Shown: positions 33,695 through 41,876 of the stretch, one piece after another | Layout of the letters: each line of letters opens with the position of its first letter | Numbering within the stretch: the stretch's first letter is position 1 | NCBI RefSeq assembly: GCF_000765235.1 | Contig: NZ_JPJG01000033.1 | Location: forward strand, 1 to 64,000 | Origin: Oscillibacter sp. ER4 | Lineage (GTDB): Bacteria > Bacillota > Clostridia > Oscillospirales > Oscillospiraceae | DNA length: 64,000 bases | Direction of reading: 5' to 3' | Notes under the pieces: model-generated | What the model was told of the DNA's origin: nothing | What the model saw: the letters and a program-made list of their open reading frames with translations, nothing else | The model's database searches: none | Translations under genes and position numbers: made by a program

Positions 33695-34309
33695 TTATAT
33701 GAGATTGCGTGTTTCCAACCGAATACGCATGGCCTGCTTGGAGACTTGGAAGATCTGAGCCATTTCCGCAACCAGCTGCTCATTGCTCCTGCCTGCACGC
33801 AAACGGTAAAAACTTCTTTTGATTTGCGGCAGGGGCATGAGGAGAGCAGTAGCCAAAGCATCCGCCTGCCATTCGACCAGACCGTGGCTTTCATCCAAAG
33901 ATGTCTTTCCTTCATAGGCAGCCACATCGCCTGTGCCGGAGTACAGCTTCTGGTGCAGGACCCAGTGCCCCAATTCGTGAGCACAGGTGAACCGCAGCCT
34001 GCCGAGGAGCCTGTCCACACAAAGCCGCTCCTCCACCAGGATCGTTCCGGCCTTGACTGCAATCAAACGGTAGCGTTTTTCATCTTGGTCGTATAAAATA
34101 GCCGCTCCTTCATCAAAAATCGTTTCCCCAAGGATGCTCCCGTTTTTGCGTAGGCAATGATATTCCAGAGTTAGATCAAACTTGGTCTCTATGATAGTTT
34201 CAATGGGAACTGCCTGGGGAGGCCCGTCCAACAAAACGGGATCATACTCTTGCAGGATCTTCCGTCCAATGGTTTCAATTGCGTCCAATCGATACTTTGG
34301 TACAGACAA
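33695..34309 (-). CDS. immA: ImmA/IrrE-type metallopeptidase
   Basis: 204 residues with a TTG start behind AAGGGGGG. The zinc motif HELGHWVLH (near residue 113) in ACTCAHELGHW context and a downstream Glu/Asp (WQADALATALLMP) are the ImmA/IrrE peptidase signature. The C terminus carries a second short helix-turn-helix region (EQLVAEMAQIFQVSKQAMRI). Known ImmA proteins cleave the paired XRE repressor and so switch on the mobile element. Here the XRE gene lies directly upstream in the same unit. Confidence 0.88.
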   Translation of the reverse strand: MSVPKYRLDAIETIGRKILQEYDPVLLDGPPQAVPIETIIETKFDLTLEYHCLRKNGSILGETIFDEGAAILYDQDEKRYRLIAVKAGTILVEERLCVDRLLGRLRFTCAHELGHWVLHQKLYSGTGDVAAYEGKTSLDESHGLVEWQADALATALLMPLPQIKRSFYRLRAGRSNEQLVAEMAQIFQVSKQAMRIRLETRNLI

Positions 34310-34321
34310 GAAAATCCCCCC

Positions 34322-34681
34322 TTAGTTCTGGCGGTTCTGCAGCATTTCCATAAATGCCTTCCATTCCTCATCGGTAGCATCTACTTCCTTTGCCACTCTC
34401 AATGCTGCGCGGACGATGTCATGCTGGCGGATATAGTCAGGCAGGTCGGCCGGAACCGTCTGCCTGGAATCTGCGGCCAGATCAAGCAGCATTTCATGCT
34501 CCTGCTTATCCAATTCCAGAAAAGAAGAGATCCGCTCTACAAACGCTCCCTCTGGCGCTGGCCGGCGACCCTGCTCAATATCACACAGGTACCCATTGGA
34601 GATACCGAGGTGTTTCGCGGTATCCCGGAGATTTAATTTGGCCTCTTTGCGCCGTGTGCTGATGAAAGCTCCAAAGGTCAC
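34322..34681 (-). CDS. XRE-family repressor paired with ImmA
   Basis: 119 residues. The helix-turn-helix (LRDTAKHLGISNGYLCDIEQ, GRRPAPEGAFVERISSFLEL) is a standard XRE domain, and the remaining 50 residues are helical. GGAGGGAG precedes the ATG. It has a clear promoter and an operator between promoter and start, as expected for autoregulation. With the peptidase it forms an ImmR-ImmA-like switch for the element. Confidence 0.87.
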   Translation of the reverse strand: MTFGAFISTRRKEAKLNLRDTAKHLGISNGYLCDIEQGRRPAPEGAFVERISSFLELDKQEHEMLLDLAADSRQTVPADLPDYIRQHDIVRAALRVAKEVDATDEEWKAFMEMLQNRQN

Positions 34682-34701
34682 TGGTCTCCCTCCTTCATAG
34701 A

Positions 34702-34721
34702 GTTTCGCTGGCTTGCGAACA
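34702..34721. promoter_or_regulatory. Operator copy 2 before the XRE gene
   Basis: GTTTCGC-N6-GCGAACA; the right arm is identical to copy 1 at 33599-33618 and the left arm differs in two bases. It lies just downstream of the -10 box and upstream of the ribosome site of the XRE gene. Confidence 0.75.
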
Positions 34722-34731
34722 TCTTGTTTAT

Positions 34732-34760
34732 ATTATAACTGGCACATCCGTTCGATACAA
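34732..34760 (-). promoter_or_regulatory. Promoter of the XRE-immA unit
   Basis: On the minus strand TTGTAT (34760-34755), a 17-base spacer and a perfect TATAAT (34737-34732). Confidence 0.8.
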
Positions 34761-34763
34761 GGG

Positions 34764-34815
34764 CAAAAAAGAAAGCAGGGGCCAGGTGTTAAAATTCCAT
34801 AACACCTGGTCCCTG
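34764..34815 (-). terminator. Rho-independent terminator after the WYL gene
   Basis: CAGGGACCAGGTGTTA pairs with TAACACCTGGCCCCTG (one G-C/A-type mismatch) around an 8-base loop, followed on the minus strand by CTTTCTTTTTT. It shields the XRE promoter from read-through. Confidence 0.9.
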
Positions 34816-34817
34816 TT

Positions 34818-35780
34818 TTAGAGAAACCTGTGGGCGATCCGCTTCATTTCTTCTACACACTCTTGGGGTGCTATAATCTGAATCCCGCCCATAAATTTGA
34901 ATACCCAGCCGTAAAAGGTGCCGCTTGGGTCGACTTCAATGTTTGCCGTAAAGTGTTCCTCGTCATATGTACGGGTTGGCACAGCTTCTCCATAATGGTC
35001 TATAATGGTTTTCATCAGCTTGTTCTCACAGAGCAGTTCAACGGAAATTGTGCGGTCAGCAGCAAACATATCAACGATCTTGTTGGTGTAGCCCGCCACA
35101 TCAAAGTCTTCATCGGGTGTAAAGCCGGAGGGAAGTATCTTGATCCCCGACAGGCGGTCTACTCGGAAGTGGGCCATCCGCTGGTGTTTGTGAGAAAAGC
35201 CGATCAGGTAATAGTGGTCATTCTTCCATTCCAAAGCGTAAGGGTCCAGTTTATAGAGGTAACCGCCATGCTTGAGAACTCGTTTTTTCTCTGGCGTATA
35301 TTCATAATACTGGAACTGGATCTGTCGCTTCTCCAAGATCGCCGTTTGGATGGCATCAATGATGTAATAGACTTGCTCATTGTCCGGTTTCACCCGGCTG
35401 GACAGGCTGGCGAGCTGCCGAAGCTGCTCTGCCTGATGTGTGTTGGTCAGACGGCATAATTTCTGTACCAGTTCCTCGGATTTCTTGGCAGAAATGATCT
35501 TCGAGGATGCTACTGCGTCTGTCAGCATTTTCAGTTCTGGATACTCAAACAGGCGGCTTCCCATAAAATATTGGTTTTGGGTACTCTTGGCCACCACAAT
35601 ATCAATTCCTGCATCGATCAGCGCATTGGTATCCGCGTAAACAGTCTGCCGCACTGCCTGAATTCCTTTTCCATTCAGATGGGCAATGATGTCAGATACT
35701 GTGGCAGGATGGTTTTCATCGGTCCGCTCATAGAGAAACCGGAGTAATTCCAGTATCCTCATATTTGTTGAATTCTGCAT
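34818..35780 (-). CDS. WYL-domain transcriptional regulator
   Basis: 320 residues with GAGGAGGT before ATG. An N-terminal winged helix (ILELLRFLYERTDENHPATV, GKGIQAVRQTVYADTNAL) is followed by the WYL domain with YYLIGFSHKHQRMAHFRVDR (residues about 140-220) and a C-terminal extension. WYL regulators respond to nucleic acid or nucleotide signals and often control defence genes. It is the last gene of the 35.8 kb end in transcription order and lies directly downstream of the immunity array, so it could be co-transcribed with it or control it. Confidence 0.9.
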   Translation of the reverse strand: MQNSTNMRILELLRFLYERTDENHPATVSDIIAHLNGKGIQAVRQTVYADTNALIDAGIDIVVAKSTQNQYFMGSRLFEYPELKMLTDAVASSKIISAKKSEELVQKLCRLTNTHQAEQLRQLASLSSRVKPDNEQVYYIIDAIQTAILEKRQIQFQYYEYTPEKKRVLKHGGYLYKLDPYALEWKNDHYYLIGFSHKHQRMAHFRVDRLSGIKILPSGFTPDEDFDVAGYTNKIVDMFAADRTISVELLCENKLMKTIIDHYGEAVPTRTYDEEHFTANIEVDPSGTFYGWVFKFMGGIQIIAPQECVEEMKRIAHRFL

Positions 35781-35808
35781 ACTTCACCTCCTCGATTCTT
35801 AAAATGGC

Positions 35809-35949
35809 CTATTTTGTATGGTGTCCGGCCCCAAAGACCAGCAGCAGGGTAGCAGCACAGAGAAGCAGGCCCATCCAATTCCGGTCTACGATCAGCTTGA
35901 TTACCGCCACAAGCAGCAGTCCGCCCACCAGGAGCACAACGCCGTTCAT
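35809..35949 (-). CDS. 46-residue two-helix membrane protein
   Basis: Small gene with GGGAGG eight bases before ATG and a TGAATG junction with the DUF4261 gene. It encodes two hydrophobic helices (VVLLVGGLLLVAVIKLIV, then GLLLCAATLLLVFGAG) around DRNWM, a hairpin in the membrane with a short C-terminal tail. No family is recognised. Translational linkage to an immunity-type gene suggests it works with it, or that it is a toxin-neutralising or membrane helper protein. Confidence 0.7.
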   Translation of the reverse strand: MNGVVLLVGGLLLVAVIKLIVDRNWMGLLLCAATLLLVFGAGHHTK

Positions 35950-36828
35950 TCAGCGTCCTCCCGAGGCATAGTTCCCCATGTGGATGTCCAGCACCCCTCT
36001 GGGCGGCTGGATCAGGGCGTCCTCATACTGGCACTTCCACTGGAGCTCCCGGCTCATCTGTCCATTCTCCACACCATCTACGGTTTCCCCATCCTGAATG
36101 GGGTTATTATGCTCCAGAATATAGGACGCCGCATTATAGGCGTGGTTTACCACCCAGTTGGGGTCCATGCCGTGGAAGTGGTACTGGAGGTCCGGCAAAA
36201 ACAGGGTGCTCATGCCAACCGTGTCGATGAGCATATCCTCGGTTCCCTCGATGTTGAAGAAGCGCACATTGACGCCAAAGCGGATGAAGCGGTCCGAGCC
36301 CTCAATCTGGTGGGAGCGAACATCCTCCGCCAGAAACAGCTTGCCGCAGTTCTGGAAATAGAACGCCTCACAGGTAGGATACAGCTCCGCCAGAGCATCC
36401 AAGAAGTCGGCGTCCAGGTTGGCCCGCTCCAGTGCCGGAAGGGCCGCAGCCAGCATATCGGTGGCCACCACCTGATATTTGCACTCCCGGAAGATCCGCT
36501 CCCGATCCTCCTGGCAGTCCCACATCTGGCTCATGAGAAACGCGTCAAAGCCCTTGCCTTTGAACTTGTCGCAGCCCGTCACCATCAGCTGCACCGGAAC
36601 CTTGCCGTCCTTGAACTCCGCAATATGGTCCTGCGCGGCAAAGCCAGCCATTTTCTTATCATAACAGAAGCACTCTGCTGATCCGATGTGTTTCCCCATT
36701 GCGGCAGTCATTTTTTCTTTGTCCGGCATTTCCACCGGCTCTTTGAACAGCATCTGAACGAGATAGGGGCCGCCGGGCTGGGGGCCTTTTTTGTCATCCA
36801 GGTTTTGGTGAAATACTTTATTGCTCAT
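35950..36828 (-). CDS. DUF4261 immunity-type protein
   Basis: 292 residues from MSNKVFHQNLDDKKGPQPGG, with GGAGGAAACCAA upstream. The DUF4261 features GPYLVQMLFKEP, LMSQMWDC, LPALERANLDADF and RFGVNVRFFNIEGTED are followed by a C-terminal extension (HGMDPNWVVNHAYNAASYIL). DUF4261 is a predicted immunity domain of polymorphic toxin systems. The same domain recurs inside the giant protein at 44172-50354, though the two copies are not close relatives. The longer upstream frame has no ribosome site. Confidence 0.75.
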   Translation of the reverse strand: MSNKVFHQNLDDKKGPQPGGPYLVQMLFKEPVEMPDKEKMTAAMGKHIGSAECFCYDKKMAGFAAQDHIAEFKDGKVPVQLMVTGCDKFKGKGFDAFLMSQMWDCQEDRERIFRECKYQVVATDMLAAALPALERANLDADFLDALAELYPTCEAFYFQNCGKLFLAEDVRSHQIEGSDRFIRFGVNVRFFNIEGTEDMLIDTVGMSTLFLPDLQYHFHGMDPNWVVNHAYNAASYILEHNNPIQDGETVDGVENGQMSRELQWKCQYEDALIQPPRGVLDIHMGNYASGGR

Positions 36829-37700
36829 TTGGTTTCCTCCTTCTTCTCCGGGAACAGCTTCCACCGGAACTCCAGCTCTCTCTGGACAAACTCCTTCGGC
36901 AGGCCCCGGGGATTGGCGATGAGATACCATACCCGAAAGGTGCGCTTCTTCGGATCTGTCTCCTGCCGGTAGAGCTGATAGCCCGCCTCATCCTCCTGTG
37001 TCCACTGTCCTGTCTGCCGCTTGGCCTGCACAAATGGTTCCACCACCTTGTCCAGTTCCTCTTTGGTGCGGCTTGAGGCCCAGGCTTGATCCACATCATT
37101 GGCGTGGGAGAGGTGGAACAACATCGAACCCATCCAGTTCTTTGCCTTGTGCTCCGGTGTTCCGCGTAATTCCGATTGACGGCGGTACTCCGCCAGCTGC
37201 TCTGGTGTTCCGTACCGTTCCACCATCTGCTCATCCACATGAATGCACCAGCTGTAATCCTCCGGCTGGATAAAGGGGGCGCAGACCGGCTGGAGCGCCT
37301 CTGCTGGGTCCACCTCAAAATGGTCGATAAAGTCAAGGTAGTGGGCTTGGATCAGGGGCAGAAAGGTGTCCAGCAGCCCGGTGTTCAGCCGCAGGTCCTC
37401 TGTCAGCATCTGAAAGAATGAACCGCCTGTTGTCGGTTCTATTTTGAAAGAGTAGAGCCGGTCATCTCCCTGCTTTATGATACAGGTGAAGCCCACCTCC
37501 ACATTTCCATGGCCAATTTCGTAGTCTATGTAGTTGTAGCGCCTCCGGTCAAACCATATCTGATAGGTCAGCCCGTTTTTCATTTTCTTTTTGAAGTCGC
37601 CTTTTTTCAGCCGCTTCCAGCCCTTTTCCTCCAGGCCCAGGCCATTCCACAGGTAGTCCAGGGCCTCCTGAAATAGATCTACTGGGCGCTTTTGCTCCAC
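36825..37700 (-). CDS. Hypothetical immunity-array protein
   Basis: 291 residues from a GTG at 37700, eight bases behind GGAGG (the GTG at 37709 is too close to it). The first 110 residues (WKRLKKGDFKKKMKNGLTYQ, IWFDRRRYNYIDYEIGHGNV) resemble the DUF4304-like immunity fold; the rest is unrecognised and basic. It overlaps the DUF4261 gene by four bases. Confidence 0.6.
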   Translation of the reverse strand: MEQKRPVDLFQEALDYLWNGLGLEEKGWKRLKKGDFKKKMKNGLTYQIWFDRRRYNYIDYEIGHGNVEVGFTCIIKQGDDRLYSFKIEPTTGGSFFQMLTEDLRLNTGLLDTFLPLIQAHYLDFIDHFEVDPAEALQPVCAPFIQPEDYSWCIHVDEQMVERYGTPEQLAEYRRQSELRGTPEHKAKNWMGSMLFHLSHANDVDQAWASSRTKEELDKVVEPFVQAKRQTGQWTQEDEAGYQLYRQETDPKKRTFRVWYLIANPRGLPKEFVQRELEFRWKLFPEKKEETK

Positions 37701-37726
37701 GGTCTCCACCTCCTGGCGAATCCTCT

Positions 37727-38506
37727 TTAATAGTCAAGCAGGATGGGCACCTGCTGTTCCTCTGCAAATCGCATGGCCCGCCAGAACATGGAGAAGGCAA
37801 ACTTGGCCAGGGATTGGGTGTCATACTGGGTGTGTTCCGGGATGTCCGCCTTGCTGTACTGTCCGTCCGGGCCTACGGTCCCGTCTACCGGGTACCCTTC
37901 CGTATCCGCCCAACCAAGGATGGTATCCTCATCGGCCTGCCATGCCAGCTGGTTCAGCTTCTCCAGCTCCTTCCGCAGTCCGCCCAGGGTGGCGATCATT
38001 GCCTGATCATCGGTGGGCAGAGGTGCCTGAAAGAAGAAGGGGTCCGCCAGAGGCAGCCACCAGGTAGCCCCATGGAACAGGGACCACACCCGCTCCTCGT
38101 CCGATGCAAGACGGGCGACCAGGGGATGCTCCCCGAAGCTCCAGTCCTTCTCCACAGTGGAAGGCACCGGCTCATTGTATGTATGGCAGGCAGCCACCAG
38201 AAGCATAGCGCCGAAGGCATCCCAATCCGGCTTGTCGGTGTAATAGGGCTTCTCATTATCTTCCGGCCAGGGGGTGTAGGGGGGCTGGCCCGGTTGAGAA
38301 ATGGCGCTCAAGATCTGATCCCGCCAGTTCTCCACTGCAGCCTGAACCTCAGCTGGGGACATTTCTTCCTCGTTATCAGCAGCTTCTCCATCCGGCGTGA
38401 TCCGGTTGAAGGCATATCCGTTTTCCTCCGCCCACTGCTGAACAACAGTTTTCCAGTTGTGAGAATAGTACCGGGTCAATGTCCCGGCGTAAATGTCAAG
38501 TCCCAT
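37727..38506 (-). CDS. Hypothetical immunity-array protein
   Basis: 259 residues with AAAGGAG upstream. It starts with MGLDIYAGTLTRYYSHNWKT, a start seen in proteins annotated only as hypothetical near toxin-immunity clusters. Aromatic-rich acidic stretches (WSLFHGATWWLPLADPFFFQ) dominate the middle, consistent with an all-alpha, charge-mimicking immunity protein. No named domain. Confidence 0.6.
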   Translation of the reverse strand: MGLDIYAGTLTRYYSHNWKTVVQQWAEENGYAFNRITPDGEAADNEEEMSPAEVQAAVENWRDQILSAISQPGQPPYTPWPEDNEKPYYTDKPDWDAFGAMLLVAACHTYNEPVPSTVEKDWSFGEHPLVARLASDEERVWSLFHGATWWLPLADPFFFQAPLPTDDQAMIATLGGLRKELEKLNQLAWQADEDTILGWADTEGYPVDGTVGPDGQYSKADIPEHTQYDTQSLAKFAFSMFWRAMRFAEEQQVPILLDY

Positions 38507-38530
38507 AAGTTTTTCTCCTTTTCTGTTTTA

Positions 38531-38836
38531 TCAAAGCCGTTCCAGGGTACAGTCGTGCCCGGAATGGTCTGTATCCAAAATGATTTCCACAAGGGTGTCC
38601 ATAGTCTCTTTCCCGAGATTACGGACGCTTTTTTCATAGGCCAACCACTGGATGTGGATGGGTCGTCCATACGCATGCCGCCCGAAACCGCCCCGGAGAA
38701 TATCGTTAAAGGCGTTCAGGTTCCGACCGATCTTCCGGTCCAAACCGAGGGTAAATACCCGCTCCACCTCGTCATAAAAACCGGCCATGTTGGAAAAGCG
38801 GCGGCCGTCGATGGTGAACACCTCTCTCATGTCCAT
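38531..38836 (-). CDS. Barstar-family RNase inhibitor
   Basis: 101 residues with AAAGGAG before ATG. FTIDGRRFSNMAGFYDEVER is the barstar start; RKIGRNLNAFNDILRGGFG contains the conserved (W/L)xLDAFND region with Asp that binds the barnase active site, followed by the basic C-terminal helix. Barstar proteins bind and silence extracellular-type RNases of the barnase family. It overlaps the gene before it by ten bases. It is the best-understood immunity protein of the array and implies RNase toxins among the threats. Confidence 0.85.
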   Translation of the reverse strand: MDMREVFTIDGRRFSNMAGFYDEVERVFTLGLDRKIGRNLNAFNDILRGGFGRHAYGRPIHIQWLAYEKSVRNLGKETMDTLVEIILDTDHSGHDCTLERL

Positions 38837-39177
38837 ATAAAAGGCTCCTTTAAGTGGTATTTCTCCATGATCTTATTTTCCAAGGCTTCATAGGCATCCA
38901 TATCCTCTGGCTGCGCTGGGATGCCCTTTTGCCAATAACCGTTCCCATAGTAGAAAAACATAGCCCAGTAATACGGCAGGTCATGGCTGAATATCGACAC
39001 TCCCAAGGCATCGGCCACTGGCGCTGCCAGCGGTGAGCGTTCCACGATCCGGGAGGCTTCCTCATAGGAGATCCCCACCAGTTCCATCAGCAGGTGCTTC
39101 ACCAGTTCACAGAAGCTGTACTGGTTGAATATGACCTGGCCATCCTCATCTTTGAACACAAGTCCATCTCTCACCAT
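38827..39177 (-). CDS. Hypothetical immunity-array protein
   Basis: 116 residues from MVRDGLVFKDEDGQVIFNQY; the longer frame is poorly supported. The middle (ELVKHLLMELVGISYEEASR, IVERSPLAAPVADALGV) is helical and the end aromatic (YYWAMFFYYGNGYWQ). The last part repeats a His-Asp-Leu pattern near the metal-free core. No family recognised. Confidence 0.6.
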   Translation of the reverse strand: MVRDGLVFKDEDGQVIFNQYSFCELVKHLLMELVGISYEEASRIVERSPLAAPVADALGVSIFSHDLPYYWAMFFYYGNGYWQKGIPAQPEDMDAYEALENKIMEKYHLKEPFIWT

Positions 39178-39227
39178 GGTTTTCTCTCCGTTCCTTAACC
39201 TGTATCCTTGGCATGGGTATAGTCCCG

Positions 39228-39587
39228 TCAAGTCATTTCATACAGCAGGGCAGCGTCGCCCTGCACCAGTTCCAGATGGGAGCGCAGCGTTTCCAGTCCG
39301 CTTTGTACCGCCTCGGTGGGCAGATCCCAGTCTGGCGCAATTTCGGCGGCCAGTTCCGGGAGGGCCTGCTCCCGCAGAACTGCCAGCAGTTTAGACGCCA
39401 GCTCTCCCTCCAGCAGAGCGCAGTCCAGGGTGTCCTCCGTCTGGAGAGCAGGAAAACGGACATCCAGATCCAGCTCGCTCTCACACCAGTCCCAGATGGC
39501 CATATAGACCGCGCCGGAGCAGTCGCCGTTGGACAGTTCCTGCCGCTGGCCGTCTTTGAGAAGATAAAAGGACGCGATCTGTGACAT
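39228..39587 (-). CDS. Hypothetical acidic immunity-array protein
   Basis: 119 residues with AGGAGGAATTGCC before ATG. Strongly acidic (GDCSGAVYMAIWDWCESELD, EGELASKLLAVLREQALPEL), a charge profile common in inhibitors of nucleases. An overlapping frame at 39233-39592 lacks this composition and is a shadow. No family recognised. Confidence 0.62.
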   Translation of the reverse strand: MSQIASFYLLKDGQRQELSNGDCSGAVYMAIWDWCESELDLDVRFPALQTEDTLDCALLEGELASKLLAVLREQALPELAAEIAPDWDLPTEAVQSGLETLRSHLELVQGDAALLYEMT

Positions 39588-39605
39588 GGCAATTCCTCCT
39601 GAATG

Positions 39606-40121
39606 TTATTCTTTATCTATCAGCCCTTCTGCCTGCATCCGGATCACATAGAAGGCCCGCACCCAGTCCAGCTCCTGCTCCATGGATTCCTCCAAAGCCA
39701 GCAGGCGGCGCTTTCCCAGCCTTCGATCCAAAAGAGCAAAGATGCGGACAAGAGGATTCTCGCTGACAAGGCTTTTCTCGATGCTCTGGTTGTCAAAGAT
39801 ACCAAACGCCTCATAGAACACCTTTTGGTCAAAGGTGCCCTGCTCCAGCGCAAAGGCATGAGCCTGGTTGATGGCCTCTTTTGCGGAGTCGCAATCTTTC
39901 AGCGTTGTGGACCGCAGGTGATGAAATTTCATCCACACATTCTCAAAATAGATGTAGTAGTTGCTCCGCAGTACTTCCACACCGTCCATGCGAATGGCTG
40001 CCCGGCCCTCATGGTCAGCACTCTTGCTGTAACTGGTGGCAAAATATTGGATATGGCCCCGGAGCGCCGGGCACAGGTAGTCATTCTCCAATTTGTTCCG
40101 GATTCCGCTCCAGGTTGACAT
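39606..40121 (-). CDS. SF0329-family protein
   Basis: 171 residues. The pattern WSGIRNKLENDYLCPALRGH, IRMDGVEVLRSNYY...W and RIFALLDRRLGKRRLLAL is that of the SF0329 family. Members occur in immunity clusters and prophages; function is unknown. The neighbours on both sides are immunity-type genes in the same direction. Confidence 0.7.
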   Translation of the reverse strand: MSTWSGIRNKLENDYLCPALRGHIQYFATSYSKSADHEGRAAIRMDGVEVLRSNYYIYFENVWMKFHHLRSTTLKDCDSAKEAINQAHAFALEQGTFDQKVFYEAFGIFDNQSIEKSLVSENPLVRIFALLDRRLGKRRLLALEESMEQELDWVRAFYVIRMQAEGLIDKE

Positions 40122-40195
40122 AGGTACTTGTCTCCTTTCTGATGCCGTTGCGGGCGTTGCCCTTTCCGCAGAATTTGCCTTTTGTGTTTGAAGCG

Positions 40196-40684
40196 TTATC
40201 CGTTGAATCCGCCGACTTCAATTTTATATTTGCAGTCGACCTCGATACAAACTAAATGTCCCATGAAATAGTCGGGTTCCGCATCCAAATCGATGTAAAA
40301 GCCAGTTTCGCTTCCATTTACAAATACCGTTACATTGTTTACAAACAGTGCTTTTACAAACTCATCTTCTGAAATCTTCCCATCCGCTTCCAGCGTTCCA
40401 TCTTCGATCATTTCATTCACGACGTCTATGCAGTCATCGTTCTCATCCAAAAATGCTCGGATAATGGTATCTTTATGGTCATTGACCCAAGTTACCTTTT
40501 CCAAAACGATATCGCCTATATTTCCCTCTGTGCTCTGAAACTCAAGGAGAATTTTAGTCTTTCTATCCCATACGGTCCATTCTCCAACATGAAAGCCGAG
40601 TTTGCGGTCAAATACAAATTCTGTATTCCCCAATAAAATTCTATCCGACATTTCGGCGTTTTTCTTCTTTGAAAACATTCCCAT
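40196..40684 (-). CDS. DUF2262-like protein (low GC)
   Basis: 162 residues. TEFVFDRKLGFHVGEWTVWD, ILLEFQSTEGN and AFLDENDDCIDVVNEMIEDG fit the DUF2262 family that also forms the end of the gene at 62242-63081. Codons are clearly AT-richer than in the neighbours, a sign of separate acquisition. AAAGGAG precedes the ATG. Confidence 0.6.
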   Translation of the reverse strand: MGMFSKKKNAEMSDRILLGNTEFVFDRKLGFHVGEWTVWDRKTKILLEFQSTEGNIGDIVLEKVTWVNDHKDTIIRAFLDENDDCIDVVNEMIEDGTLEADGKISEDEFVKALFVNNVTVFVNGSETGFYIDLDAEPDYFMGHLVCIEVDCKYKIEVGGFNG

Positions 40685-40751
40685 ATAGCTCTCCTTTACT
40701 GTATATTACTGTGCCCGCCAATCCCGATAGCATTTTTCATGGGCGATGTTT

Positions 40752-41501
40752 TCAGTGCTCATTGAGATACCTCGCCAATTTCTTCTCCAGCAGTTCCGTT
40801 ATATCATTGCAGAGGCGCTTTACCTTGTCCTGCTCATGGGCGTAGTACCAGATGGTTTCCTCTCCGGGGCGGAGCAGGAGCTGGTCGCCGTCCGCTTCCT
40901 TCCAGAACTCGCCCAGCACACAATACCGCTCTCCGTGGATGGTCAGATCAAACAGACCGGATAAATCAATGGTCACGCCTGTGGACGCCTGGATGCCTGC
41001 GGTCAGCAGGAAAAACTCCCGCACCTGGGACGGGAGCGTGAAGTCCAGCACGCTTTCTTGATTCCTGATCTGTTCCTCCGCGGCGGCAGGCTGGATCTTA
41101 TCCGTGGGGTCCAGCACCTTTGCCAATGCCTTGGAAAACTTGGGGTATCGGCCAAATAGTTCTGGGTGGCTGGCCTTGAATTCCTTTTGCTTTTCCCGCT
41201 GTACTCGCTCCTGCTCCTTGCAGAAAGCGTCCAGCTCCGCCAGATACCGCTCCTGGTAGAGATTGCTGGCCTCAAACGCTGTGCCGCTCTTTTCCAGAAT
41301 GGCGATGGCGCCCTTTTGGCTGCCAAATACCGGGACCCACTTAAAACCATGTCGGCAGGGTTTCAGTTTCAGGAATTCACCCCGATTGAGCAGGGTTTCC
41401 AACTCCGGCTCGTGCTCGTCCCACCAGTTCCGCCAGGTTTCAGGTGTTTCCCGTCCCTCAGCCAAGTCCAGAAGTTTTGCAGTCAATGATTCTTTGTCCA
41501 T
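40752..41501 (-). CDS. SUKH (SMI1/KNR4)-like immunity protein
   Basis: 249 residues. The C-terminal part has RNQESVLDFTLPSQVREFFL, which matches the SUKH helix-strand core (xLxFxLPxxxxxxxxxxxG), then GERYCVLGEFWKEADGDQLL with the conserved Asp/Leu. The first 120 residues are charged and helical. SUKH proteins are the most common immunity proteins against nuclease and other polymorphic toxins. Confidence 0.75.
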   Translation of the reverse strand: MDKESLTAKLLDLAEGRETPETWRNWWDEHEPELETLLNRGEFLKLKPCRHGFKWVPVFGSQKGAIAILEKSGTAFEASNLYQERYLAELDAFCKEQERVQREKQKEFKASHPELFGRYPKFSKALAKVLDPTDKIQPAAAEEQIRNQESVLDFTLPSQVREFFLLTAGIQASTGVTIDLSGLFDLTIHGERYCVLGEFWKEADGDQLLLRPGEETIWYYAHEQDKVKRLCNDITELLEKKLARYLNEH

Positions 41502-41530
41502 AGGTGCGATTCTCCCTGATAAATGAAAAA

Positions 41531-41860
41531 CTATAAATCCGTAAGAAAGATTTCTGCAGCTCCCTTTTTCCGCAGTTTATACTTCTGCACCTTGCTCAAT
41601 GGAATTTCAAACGATGCATCTGTCTTGGGAAATCTGTTGTCTAAGATGTCCTCATATAGGACGGTAATAAATTGATTCCACTTTTGCAGTTTAGTTCTTC
41701 TCGCTGATTTTTCCAAGTATTCGTACCCGTCGGCTAAATAGAAAATCTCCAACGCCAATGCCAAATCGCAATCCGGGTCAGCGAGGATTGTTCTTGGGAC
41801 TTCGAACCCGTCATCCCAGTTATACTCATCAAGTTTATTCTTCAAATCAGCATACGCCAT
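41531..41860 (-). CDS. DUF4274 immunity-type protein (low GC)
   Basis: 109 residues. NWDDGFEVPRTILADPDCDL and ALALEIFYLADGYEYLEK match DUF4274, a predicted immunity domain. AT-rich codon use compared with neighbours again suggests recent arrival. GGAGG before ATG. Confidence 0.75.
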   Translation of the reverse strand: MAYADLKNKLDEYNWDDGFEVPRTILADPDCDLALALEIFYLADGYEYLEKSARRTKLQKWNQFITVLYEDILDNRFPKTDASFEIPLSKVQKYKLRKKGAAEIFLTDL

Positions 41861-41876
41861 TTCGTCCGCCTCCGTT

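Noticed and set aside
33577-34062. 161-residue minus frame
   Set aside because: Out-of-phase shadow of the ImmA-type gene, rich in Arg/Ser/Trp without domain.
39233-39592. Alternative 119-residue frame on the minus strand
   Set aside because: It overlaps 39228-39587 in another phase; only the latter has a correctly spaced AGGAGG and a protein-like acidic composition.
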